DNA from: a bacterium
GTDB lineage: Bacteria; Oederibacteriota; JAAXVQ01; JAUVAV01
DNA: 57,649 nucleotides
Assembly (NCBI GenBank): GCA_021108215.1
Contig: JAIORK010000016.1
Coordinates: forward strand, 1 to 57,649
Direction: 5' to 3'
Both the position numbers and the translations under genes were made by a program. The notes beneath the pieces are model-generated. The model was given only the letters and a program-made list of their open reading frames with translations. It was not told the origin of the DNA and searched no databases. Below, one piece after another: positions 16,178 to 24,491 of the stretch (the first letter of the stretch is position 1; the number at the start of each line of letters is the position of its first letter).

Positions 16178-16528
16178 ATGGGTGACTTTTTTTACCGCGC
16201 CAGTTTTTATCTTTATGAGATCAGTTTTCTGATGCTGGCAGCTGCTTTGTTTTATAACAGCATTTCGATGTGGAAAATCAACCGGGCACTGAAACACCCG
16301 CCGTACTGGATTTGGTCCGCAGCAGGCGCAGTACTCCTGGCAGTGTGCGCGATTAACCACTTTCACGTTTATCACCATCTCTCTCCACAATATCTCAAGA
16401 GTGCAGCCCAGGACCTTTTGATCCGGATGTATGTCCTCAAAACCGTCTCCATGTTCTGTATCCTGGGGGCCGGCATTTTCCTCGGACTCAGCAATTTCCT
16501 GTATATCCAAAAAATAAATCAAAAGTAA
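16178..16528 (+). CDS. Small membrane protein, partner of the preceding gene
   Basis: A 116-aa protein with three hydrophobic segments: about 7-26 (ASFYLYEISFLMLAAALFYN), 43-60 (IWSAAGAVLLAVCAINHF) and 86-108 (TVSMFCILGAGIFLGLSNFL). A His-rich loop (NHFHVYHHL) sits just after the second helix. The start at 16178 follows AGGAG, one base after the previous stop; a longer in-frame start at 16034 would overlap the previous gene and has no ribosome site. Clustered histidines at a membrane face could bind metal or haem, which is only suggestive. Function unknown. Confidence 0.7.
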   Translation: MGDFFYRASFYLYEISFLMLAAALFYNSISMWKINRALKHPPYWIWSAAGAVLLAVCAINHFHVYHHLSPQYLKSAAQDLLIRMYVLKTVSMFCILGAGIFLGLSNFLYIQKINQK

Positions 16529-16807
16529 TACTTGAAACCTCCGGAATATCCCCTAAATACAAAAAAAATATGCACCTGCGGTTTGTGAATATGCTGAAAA
16601 ATAAGCTTGTTTCATGACTTTCGCAGTACCATTTTTAAAAAAAGTAAAATAAATGTTACAAATTTCAGCCTGCAACGTCCAATTATTTGATACAAACTAA
16701 AAATCTCAATTTGGTTGTTTTGTATCGAGTGTATAAACAATGCCTATTTTTTCGATATCGGTATTTAATTTGAAGTCGAGTTCATCAAACTGTACTAGGG
16801 GGGCACC

Positions 16808-19800
16808 ATGAGGTTATCATCCAAATTCACATGTTTGACCAGAGTAGTTCTAGGAATTATCATTAGTTTTTTCATTTTCTTCAGCACGTCAACCCCGACA
16901 CAAGCCGCTCATCCCGAGATTATCTATAGTACTTATTTTGGTGATAATGGTGATGAACGAATTGAGGATATTCATGTTGATAAAGATGGAAATGTCTATG
17001 TGGTTGGGTTCACAAGAAACTGGATGACAACAAAGCACAGTGGGCTTGTTGGACTGGATGACTCCTATAACGGTGGAGTAGATAATCAAGAAGGTTTTAT
17101 TGCAAAGCTAAATGAAAACGGCGCGCTAGAATATTTTACCTATATTGGTGGAGATAACACAGATGCCCTTCATGCGTGCACAACTGATAGCCAGGGTTAT
17201 CTATATATTACTGGCCACACATATTCAGGCGTGTCTGGAGATTTTAATAACCTGATTACTGAGACCGATGGTACGGGTGTGGCACTCAGTGGAACTAGAG
17301 ACGGTATATTCATTAAACTGGCTCAGGATTATGCACCCGGACCTGGACCTGTATATCCAATATATGGAGCGTACTTTGGGGGATCTAGTTGGGAATATGG
17401 CTTGTGTATTCAAACTGATAATCATGGTGCAGCATATATTGGCGGATTTGGTCATTCCGATTTTCCTGTTTCACCTGGAGGGGTCGGCAATCCGAATAGC
17501 GGTGGTACAAATGCATTTTTTATGAAGTTTAGTCCCAATGGCGCTGCTGATTATAATATTGAATATAGTGGTCTCATCGCTGGAGATTTACATGAACCGG
17601 TTGATGATTTTAATGTTATTGATTATCAAATATTTGCTACTGGTCACACTCAATCTTGGGGACCCAATACCAGTGCAACCAATCCATTTCCCATTATCCC
17701 AGATGGTTCAACTCTCGATCGTGTCAATGATACACTGGGTGCGAATCAAGGGAGTGATGGATATTTTACAAAGGTCCATTCGGATGGTCTGTCGCTAATT
17801 CATAGTACGTTTATTGGTCCGGAAGAAAGTCCGGCAAGGACAGAGTTTGAAGGTATTCATGTGGATAATGACAATAATCCACTGGATGCAGATGGTAATG
17901 TTTTTATTGTTGGTTCTACTGAAGAAATCAATTGGAGTAGTTTTTATTCCATGCCCACAACGCATCAGGGAGGTCGCGATGGTATTGTTGTTAAATTGAG
18001 CTCGGATTATCAAACGATACTATACGCATCATTTATTGGCGGTACAGGCGATGATAAATGTAACGATATTGTCATGGATAATACTGGGAATTACTGGATC
18101 ACTGGATTTACAAACTCTCCCGATTGGCCGAATCCCGGTGATGGGACTGGCGGTGATTATGATATTTTTGTCTTATATATGAATAAAGATGGCAACATTC
18201 TTTGGAGCAAACGCTATGGTGGAGACGCTGATGAGATGAAGGCTCATTTGGATGTTGAGGCTGATGTCGATGAGCGGGACAATACACTTTGGTTTTCAGG
18301 TGTGAGTCTTGAACCGACGAGTGTTGCTTACCCTACTGTTGCCAATGTCAATCCGCCTGTCAATCCGATCCAAAGCACTCATCTTAGCGGCCCGCCGCTT
18401 TCGACGCATACCGGGTCCTATGATGGTGTTATCACACATATTAAAGCCCCGGCAGTACCATTGCCGTGGAAAGATGATTTTATCGATGAAGACATTGGAG
18501 ATGTTCCTGGCGGGTGGGAGCATAAAACTGATCATAATAGTAATCGGGCTATTTTTACAAATTTAGGAAGTTCACAAGCGCGGATTGAAGTAGCAGCAGG
18601 TGAAACCGAAGGAGATGTCAATAGCCGTGATATTTTATGTGAAAATGATATTCCTTGGATGCATATTAATGTTGATCAAATTGGAACAGGTGCGGAATGG
18701 TCATTGAAAATTTATCTCGAAGAGGATAATGACAATCCGGTTGATTTGATAACTGCGAACACCAAAGCAGGAATTCATGAAGTTAATTATGTTGATGTGC
18801 TTGCGAACCATGGAAAAAACTGGAACGGTCAATCCATAAGAATGGAGCTGACCGTTGCAGGTGGTGAAGGGAAATACATTGTCCTGGATTATATTAATAT
18901 TAATACAAACCATTATTACGATAGCCTGCCTTGGGAGGATCACTTTGATAGCATGAATGTCGGTACTGTTCCAGATGGCTGGGACTATAAAGATGGACAT
19001 GTGGCAGCTGATCAGGCTGTTATAACGTATGCCGGTAATTCTTTGGCGAAGATCAAGGTTCCGGTTGATGGCGGCGGTTATGTTGAAACTCGAAAATTTG
19101 TATATGACTCAAGCGATATCTATGGAAATGTGCAGGTTGATGTAACAGAATGCACTGCCACAAATTGGACTTTGAAATTAAAGAATCTTTCGACAATTAC
19201 GGAGACGGATATTATCACCACGCAAACGGGTTCCGGCCAATTTAGCGGGACTTATTCAGCGGCAGATGGCGATGAACTTCGTTTTGTGTTATACATCACC
19301 GGAACTTCGGGAGACTATATCAATGTTGATTTTATTCGTGCTGTGAAATGGCAGATGGGATTGGAAGAACATTTTTTCCATTCGCCATCCGCAAATGGAA
19401 CAGAACCGAGTGGTTGGGGAAGTGGGAAATATCAGTGTGATATGAAGTATAGTTATTCAGAAAATCCAACCTACGCAGCAATAACGCGGACAAGCGGTTC
19501 GGGATGGGGGAAAATTATCTCGCCTTCGCATACTGTCAGCACGACGAACCTGAATTATTTGGAAATATCAGTTGCTGATATTTCTCCAGATACATACTGG
19601 AGCGTTCGAGTGAGAAGAAGTGATGATAATAATACTTTGGTCATTCCGGATACCTTGGAACGTGGTATTTTCGAGGTCGACTATATTACCAGCGCTAGCT
19701 GGAGCGGACCACCCACTGTGACATTCACAATTGAAATTAATGTAATGGGTGATGTGGGAAAATATATTGTTGTTGACAGTATTAAAATTCGCGGGGCGGA

Positions 19801-22800
19801 TGATGTAGTATTGAAAATTGTAGATTTTTCCTCTAGTGGTGTCAATCAGTTGTGTCCTTATACAACCAAGGCAAATTCCCTCCCGGATTTAATGCAGGGT
19901 GAGTCTTTGTATTTTGGTCACTTTATGTTGGAATTTGGAAGAGTAGGCTCCGCGTGGCGGGGTTGGAATGCTATGGGGCATGATCCAAATACCTTTGTTG
20001 ATGGAGAACAAAGAGAGATAGCAGCAACCTACTATCCCTACAAGCATACAAGTCAAAAGCTGTTTCCTGAAACAGAAGCTGATTTGGTAGCTGATGAAGA
20101 TGCACCTTATAACCAAAATAGTACTGAATTGGTTCAGAGGCATATTGATATTTGCAATATATTGGGCTTGAATGGTGCCATGTTTGATTTGGGTACTGCG
20201 AATGAGATTGTAGAGAGCTTTGAAGAAATCGGAGGTGTGCAACGAAAAGTATTGGAATTACAAAGCGGTTATGCTTGGCGCAAAGAAGTCTTTGATAAAT
20301 ACTTGGTCGCTATTAATGACAATCTGGCAGTTAATCCTGATGGTATCAAATATGTTATTCCGGTTTATGAAGATAAATCTCAATGGAAGTTCGTCAATCA
20401 TCATCATGATAAAACAGGTTATGTAGACCGGGATGATACCGTTGCAAAAGCAAAAGCTGATTTAAGTGCCTGGTGGAGTATTATTAGTACGAGTTACGAT
20501 AGTTTGTTATATAAAATCAATGATGGTGGTCAGATGCGTCCTGTTATTTATATGTTCTGCTATGAAGAAGAATCGCGATTTCCTTCCGATGACCACATAT
20601 CTTTCCGGAACACACCAGATGGCCGTGGGATTACACGGTTGTCAGCGGTTGAACTCAAGGCTTGGTATGATGCCTTACCAGATCCCAAGCCTATATTGGT
20701 TACAAATATGAAGAAAACGAATTATCCCTATGATCCTGAAGAAATATATAATCCAGGAACAGATGATACAAAACTTTTTATGATGGAAGACGAAAATAAC
20801 CGGTATAGTGATATTTTTGAAGGTTATTTCGAATGGCCTGAAATATTTGGCGGCCCGCACAGTCCTTATGATCAATATCACGATCTTACTGAGGAAATCA
20901 AACGGTGGAATTATAATAACTTGATCTCCCGTTATGACCTGGAGCTTGGTAAAATACGCTTCCTTGGAAGCGGTGCCTGGCCAGGATTTGATGATGAAAA
21001 AATAAAAAATTGGGGAGCAAATGAATGGCGGAAAATCCCCAGACGTTCGACTGCTACTGATACTGGAATACCATACATCTATACCTACAATTATCATTTA
21101 GATCGTGTTAAGAGCATGGATGTGCCGGTCAAGCAGGTGGTAACGTTCAATGATTGGTGGGAAGGTGCCAATGTCGAACCATCAGTTGATTTTTATGAAA
21201 AATATGCTTCTGGCGGAATATGGGGAGCTTCTGCCAGTCAAAATGAAACAATGAGACGGTTGTTCCAGCCTGTGAATAATGCGCGACAAAAGATTGACGA
21301 GATGAAGACCGGTTCATCAAGCTCGGTCAATACTGATCATGTCGTGCTGCCTTATTGGGGCTATACAGTTCGCAAAGGGTTCCCAGGTGATGCGGTCGTA
21401 CAGCAAGCAGCTGATGATGCTAGCGAGGATATTGCGCAGGGAAATTATGTACAAGCAGAGACGGATCTTCAGTATTTTATTCATTCAATTCAGTCGAGAA
21501 CACCGACGCCAACAATGACTCCTACGTCAACAACTACGATGACATCTACAGTCTCTCCGACAGTGACAGTGTCGCCGACGATTACACCCACACCGGATTA
21601 TGCTTGGTCTGAGGGTTTTGTTGGAGGCGTTGCGGGGAATCAGCCCGGCGGCTGGGAAGACGAGACCGACAATAGCAGTTTTAATTCGGAAATTTATTAT
21701 CTAGCATCGAATTCTTATGCTCAGGTTTCACGTACGGCGGATGGTACTTGGGGTAAAGTGTTAACCACTGGGATTAATTGCAATGTGGATACATACCCCA
21801 TGGTTCAAGTGAATATCAGTGAGATCTCTGAGGATACAACTTGGAAAATTGGTATCCAGGAGACTGAGGGGAGTTGGCAGTATTGGAATATTAGTTCGAG
21901 CATGCAAGATACCGGGACGTTTAGTTTCAATTATCAAACAGTCACCGCTTGGAGCGGGACACATAACTTCAGTGTGACAATTATTGTTGAAGGCGATCCA
22001 GGGAAGTATATTCAGTCTGATTTTATTAGGGTCCGTCGAACTGTCGCTACCCAGACACCGACGGCTACTGTAACGCAAACTGCTACTGTAACACCAACTG
22101 CAACCCCGGCCAATGTGTACTGGACTGATTTCATCGGCACCGCCGGGCAGCAGCCCGGTGACTGGCAGGATGAGACGGACAACAGTGCTTTTGACTGTGA
22201 GATCAGCTACAGCACCACCAGCAGCATCGCGGAAGTAGAAAGAACAGCGGAGAGTGGTTGGGGCAAGGTACTTTTTGATGCCATGACCTGTGATGTGGAT
22301 GTCTATTCCTTCTTAGAGATCAAAGTCACCAATGTTGATGCCAATACCAGCTGGAAACTGGGTATCCAGGAAGCTGAGGGAAGCTATCAGTTCTGGGATC
22401 TCCATGCCTCGCAGACCGGCACGGACACATATCACATTGACTACACCAATATCACGGGCTGGACAGGTGTGCATACCTTCCAGGTGCAGATCACAGTAGA
22501 AGGCGGCAGCGGTACTTCCATCACTGTGGATCACCTGCGTGTAGGCGGCGATGAGACCGCGCAGGGCGGCGTTGTGATTGTAGTGGATACCGCGACCCCA
22601 ACAATTACTCCGACGATTACAGTGAGCCCGACCAAGACACCGACGCAAGTACCTGCAACAGCAACCCCGTCGCCGACAAAAACAGTGACCGCGACTCCGA
22701 CACCATGGATGAAAGCCAAGGATGTGATGGCCTACCCGAATCCGGCGCGTGACAAGGTGAATTTTGCCTACACCATCTCCGGTCAGGCCAAGGTTGTGAT

Positions 22801-22996
22801 TGACATCTACAAACTGACCGGCGAGCGCGTGGCGAATATCACCGAGCATGTGGATGGCGGCACAGGCCAGACTCTGAGCACAGCTTGGAACGCAGTGGAT
22901 GTCGCGCCGGGCATCTACTTCTGCCGGATCGTGATCACGGACAACAGCGGCAAGCAGGTATTCAAGATTATGAAGAAGGTCGCATTAATCAAGTAG
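16808..22996 (+). CDS. Giant secreted protein: SBBP propeller + GH99-like hydrolase + modules + sorting domain
   Basis: A 2062-aa exported protein. Order: signal peptide (1-34); a beta-propeller of SBBP repeats (about 36-550; STYFGDNGDERIEDIHVDKD, GNVYVVGFT and similar); three divergent beta modules (about 554-1000); a GH99/GH71-like TIM barrel (about 1001-1505); Thr/Pro linker; two canonical modules (about 1599-1745 and 1770-1913); linker; and the AYPNPAR sorting-like domain (1973-2062). In the barrel, VVTFNDWWEGANVEPS matches the NEWxEGxxIEP signature of GH99-like domains, with E1452 the likely catalytic acid. GH99 enzymes cleave alpha-mannosides; the substrate here is not known. The 279-bp upstream spacer has no clear promoter. 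The TAG stop is the first part of a palindromic repeat. Confidence 0.8.
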   Translation: MRLSSKFTCLTRVVLGIIISFFIFFSTSTPTQAAHPEIIYSTYFGDNGDERIEDIHVDKDGNVYVVGFTRNWMTTKHSGLVGLDDSYNGGVDNQEGFIAKLNENGALEYFTYIGGDNTDALHACTTDSQGYLYITGHTYSGVSGDFNNLITETDGTGVALSGTRDGIFIKLAQDYAPGPGPVYPIYGAYFGGSSWEYGLCIQTDNHGAAYIGGFGHSDFPVSPGGVGNPNSGGTNAFFMKFSPNGAADYNIEYSGLIAGDLHEPVDDFNVIDYQIFATGHTQSWGPNTSATNPFPIIPDGSTLDRVNDTLGANQGSDGYFTKVHSDGLSLIHSTFIGPEESPARTEFEGIHVDNDNNPLDADGNVFIVGSTEEINWSSFYSMPTTHQGGRDGIVVKLSSDYQTILYASFIGGTGDDKCNDIVMDNTGNYWITGFTNSPDWPNPGDGTGGDYDIFVLYMNKDGNILWSKRYGGDADEMKAHLDVEADVDERDNTLWFSGVSLEPTSVAYPTVANVNPPVNPIQSTHLSGPPLSTHTGSYDGVITHIKAPAVPLPWKDDFIDEDIGDVPGGWEHKTDHNSNRAIFTNLGSSQARIEVAAGETEGDVNSRDILCENDIPWMHINVDQIGTGAEWSLKIYLEEDNDNPVDLITANTKAGIHEVNYVDVLANHGKNWNGQSIRMELTVAGGEGKYIVLDYININTNHYYDSLPWEDHFDSMNVGTVPDGWDYKDGHVAADQAVITYAGNSLAKIKVPVDGGGYVETRKFVYDSSDIYGNVQVDVTECTATNWTLKLKNLSTITETDIITTQTGSGQFSGTYSAADGDELRFVLYITGTSGDYINVDFIRAVKWQMGLEEHFFHSPSANGTEPSGWGSGKYQCDMKYSYSENPTYAAITRTSGSGWGKIISPSHTVSTTNLNYLEISVADISPDTYWSVRVRRSDDNNTLVIPDTLERGIFEVDYITSASWSGPPTVTFTIEINVMGDVGKYIVVDSIKIRGADDVVLKIVDFSSSGVNQLCPYTTKANSLPDLMQGESLYFGHFMLEFGRVGSAWRGWNAMGHDPNTFVDGEQREIAATYYPYKHTSQKLFPETEADLVADEDAPYNQNSTELVQRHIDICNILGLNGAMFDLGTANEIVESFEEIGGVQRKVLELQSGYAWRKEVFDKYLVAINDNLAVNPDGIKYVIPVYEDKSQWKFVNHHHDKTGYVDRDDTVAKAKADLSAWWSIISTSYDSLLYKINDGGQMRPVIYMFCYEEESRFPSDDHISFRNTPDGRGITRLSAVELKAWYDALPDPKPILVTNMKKTNYPYDPEEIYNPGTDDTKLFMMEDENNRYSDIFEGYFEWPEIFGGPHSPYDQYHDLTEEIKRWNYNNLISRYDLELGKIRFLGSGAWPGFDDEKIKNWGANEWRKIPRRSTATDTGIPYIYTYNYHLDRVKSMDVPVKQVVTFNDWWEGANVEPSVDFYEKYASGGIWGASASQNETMRRLFQPVNNARQKIDEMKTGSSSSVNTDHVVLPYWGYTVRKGFPGDAVVQQAADDASEDIAQGNYVQAETDLQYFIHSIQSRTPTPTMTPTSTTTMTSTVSPTVTVSPTITPTPDYAWSEGFVGGVAGNQPGGWEDETDNSSFNSEIYYLASNSYAQVSRTADGTWGKVLTTGINCNVDTYPMVQVNISEISEDTTWKIGIQETEGSWQYWNISSSMQDTGTFSFNYQTVTAWSGTHNFSVTIIVEGDPGKYIQSDFIRVRRTVATQTPTATVTQTATVTPTATPANVYWTDFIGTAGQQPGDWQDETDNSAFDCEISYSTTSSIAEVERTAESGWGKVLFDAMTCDVDVYSFLEIKVTNVDANTSWKLGIQEAEGSYQFWDLHASQTGTDTYHIDYTNITGWTGVHTFQVQITVEGGSGTSITVDHLRVGGDETAQGGVVIVVDTATPTITPTITVSPTKTPTQVPATATPSPTKTVTATPTPWMKAKDVMAYPNPARDKVNFAYTISGQAKVVIDIYKLTGERVANITEHVDGGTGQTLSTAWNAVDVAPGIYFCRIVITDNSGKQVFKIMKKVALIK

Positions 22997-23137
22997 GGAA
23001 TGGTCGCCCGGCATTCGCCCGGCAAGCTGACCATTCCCTACGACCACGTTGGGTGCATGGCGGAAATGGTAGGGGCGACCGGCCCCGACCGGAGGGGGGA
23101 TCGTACGGGACTTCCTTCGGTCGCCGGTCGCCCTTAC
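22993..23137. repeat. Composite palindromic repeat starting at the stop codon
   Basis: GTAGGGAATGGTC (22993-23005) and GACCATTCCCTAC (23029-23041) form one hairpin, and the TAG stop of the giant gene is inside its left arm. Next come a partial CCACGTTGGGTGCA box and a second, longer palindrome (23069-23137; outer arms GTAGGGGCGACCGGC / GCCGGTCGCCCTTAC). Confidence 0.75.
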
Positions 23138-23170
23138 GCCAGACCGACGATCATACCTCCATAAATCATG

Positions 23171-23257
23171 TGTACGATTGACTGTACTATTACTTGACGA
23201 TAACCTCTAGGCTTGGTACACTATTAAGTGTACGATGACTACACTATAAGAGGTTAT
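23171..23257. promoter_or_regulatory. Promoter, operator-like repeats and RBS hairpin of the fic gene
   Basis: TTGACG (23195-23200) and TACACT (23217-23222), 16 bp apart, make a reasonable -35/-10 pair. GTACAC-TATTAA-GTGTAC (23216-23233) is a perfect inverted repeat over the -10 box. TGTACGATTGACT (23171-23183) recurs as TGTACGATGACT (23229-23240). ATAACCTCT (23200-23208) pairs with AGAGGTTAT (23249-23257), whose AAGAGG is the ribosome site. The set suggests tight repression at DNA level. Confidence 0.6.
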
Positions 23258-23258
23258 T

Positions 23259-24260
23259 ATGTATCTGCCAAAATACAGCCTTACCGATCATTTGATAAGA
23301 AAGCTTGAGTCTATCGCATCTTTGAAATCGAAAATCGAAAGCTCCTTGGTGGGCGTTGGCTGGATACCCAAATTGGTAAAAGATGCGCTGTTGAGATTAA
23401 CTCATTCTTCTACTGCCATAGAAGGAAATACACTTTCCTTAAAAGAAGTCATGTTGCTGTCAGATGGAAAGGACATCTCCTATAAAAGCCGGAGGGAAAA
23501 GCAAGAGGTATTCAACTATCTTGAATTAATGAAATATATTGAAAATAACGCCGCGCATAAGGAATTCAAGGAAAGTGATATTTTATGGATGCACTCAATT
23601 ATCGGCAAGAAAAATGTGTTGGATAGGGAACCGATCGGCAAATATCGAAACTATCAGGTGTATGTCGGTGAGTATAAGCCAATGAGCAGTTCGCGGGTGA
23701 AAAAAACGATGGATGATTTGTTGGTGTGGAGTAACCAGGAGGGTATTAAGAAGTCACCCATCATTTCATCAGCAATTATTCATTACAGATGTGAAACGAT
23801 ACATCCGTTTGGTGACGGCAATGGGCGATTGGGAAGAGCCTGGGCGATTTGGGAATTGTATAGAAGGGGATTTGATACGAACCATATATTTGCCATTGAT
23901 GAAATATACCTGGAAAATAAAAAAAAATATTACAGGTCTTTAGCAAGACATCAAAATAAAGGCGAGAATGCGGATATAACCGGTTGGATTGAGTTTGTGG
24001 CGGAAGCCATTGAGTGGTCTTTGGAAAGAACATGGAAAAGACTGGATAAGGTAAGGATTGATAAAAAAATAGTATTAACGGAAAAACAAGAGACGCTGTT
24101 GGCCATGCTGAGAAACCAGTCAATGCACATTCAGGATATCATGAAGGAATTGGGTGTGACAAAGTCAGGGGCGCATGCCATTGTTAAGAACCTTTTGGAA
24201 AACAGCTTGGTTGAAAGACAAGGCGGGTATCGATCCGGGAAATACCATTTGATAAATTAA
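23259..24260 (+). CDS. fic: Fic-family AMPylase with inhibitory helix and C-terminal wHTH
   Basis: A 333-aa cytoplasmic protein. The Fic active site HPFGDGNGRLGR begins at H182 and is complete (catalytic His, Asp, phosphate-binding GNGR). Upstream, S51-TAI-E55-G56 matches the (S/T)xxxE(G/N) inhibitory motif, so this is a class II Fic whose own N-terminal helix blocks ATP binding. The last ~70 residues (HIQDIMKELGVTKSGAHAIV) form a winged helix, suggesting DNA binding and self-regulation. Fic enzymes usually transfer AMP from ATP to a protein hydroxyl. The gene stands alone between a repeat cluster and a terminator and has its own palindromic promoter, which fits a mobile regulatory or addiction-type gene; the target is unknown. 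Confidence 0.9.
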   Translation: MYLPKYSLTDHLIRKLESIASLKSKIESSLVGVGWIPKLVKDALLRLTHSSTAIEGNTLSLKEVMLLSDGKDISYKSRREKQEVFNYLELMKYIENNAAHKEFKESDILWMHSIIGKKNVLDREPIGKYRNYQVYVGEYKPMSSSRVKKTMDDLLVWSNQEGIKKSPIISSAIIHYRCETIHPFGDGNGRLGRAWAIWELYRRGFDTNHIFAIDEIYLENKKKYYRSLARHQNKGENADITGWIEFVAEAIEWSLERTWKRLDKVRIDKKIVLTEKQETLLAMLRNQSMHIQDIMKELGVTKSGAHAIVKNLLENSLVERQGGYRSGKYHLIN

Positions 24261-24280
24261 TGGTCGCGATTATTCCCAGC
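24258..24280. repeat. Degenerate GTAGGGAATGGTC-type palindrome at the fic stop codon
   Basis: AATGGTCGCGATTATTCCC, directly at the fic TAA stop, differs at a few positions from the matching part of the palindrome at 47523-47550. It supports the pattern that these elements sit exactly at gene ends. Confidence 0.45.
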
Positions 24281-24328
24281 AATCTTTGCACCACGGAGAC
24301 GCAGAGGGCACGGAGAAATACATTGGAA

Positions 24329-24373
24329 ATAAAAAGCACGTGGGAGAGGGGAATCTCAACACGTGTTTTTTAT
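24329..24373 (+). terminator. Terminator of the fic gene
   Basis: ATAAAAAGCACGTG (24329-24342) pairs with CACGTGTTTTTTAT (24360-24373) with one G-T pair, and ends in six T. It lies 69 bp beyond the fic stop. Its position also argues that the next gene starts at 24492 rather than at the in-frame ATG at 24363 inside the hairpin. Confidence 0.8.
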
Positions 24374-24491
24374 TTATCGTTTAAATGAACGACAATATGA
24401 TAAAATAAAAAAATATAAAGCAGAATTACCGAATCCTGCCATTTCCATCGTTTTTCCCTGGGGTTTCAAATTCATTGAGAAAAGAGTTGCT

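Noticed and set aside
22885-23181. Plus-strand frame overlapping the end of the 16808 gene and the repeat cluster
   Set aside because: Its Arg/Gly/Pro-rich product comes from reading palindromic repeats; there is no start signal or domain.
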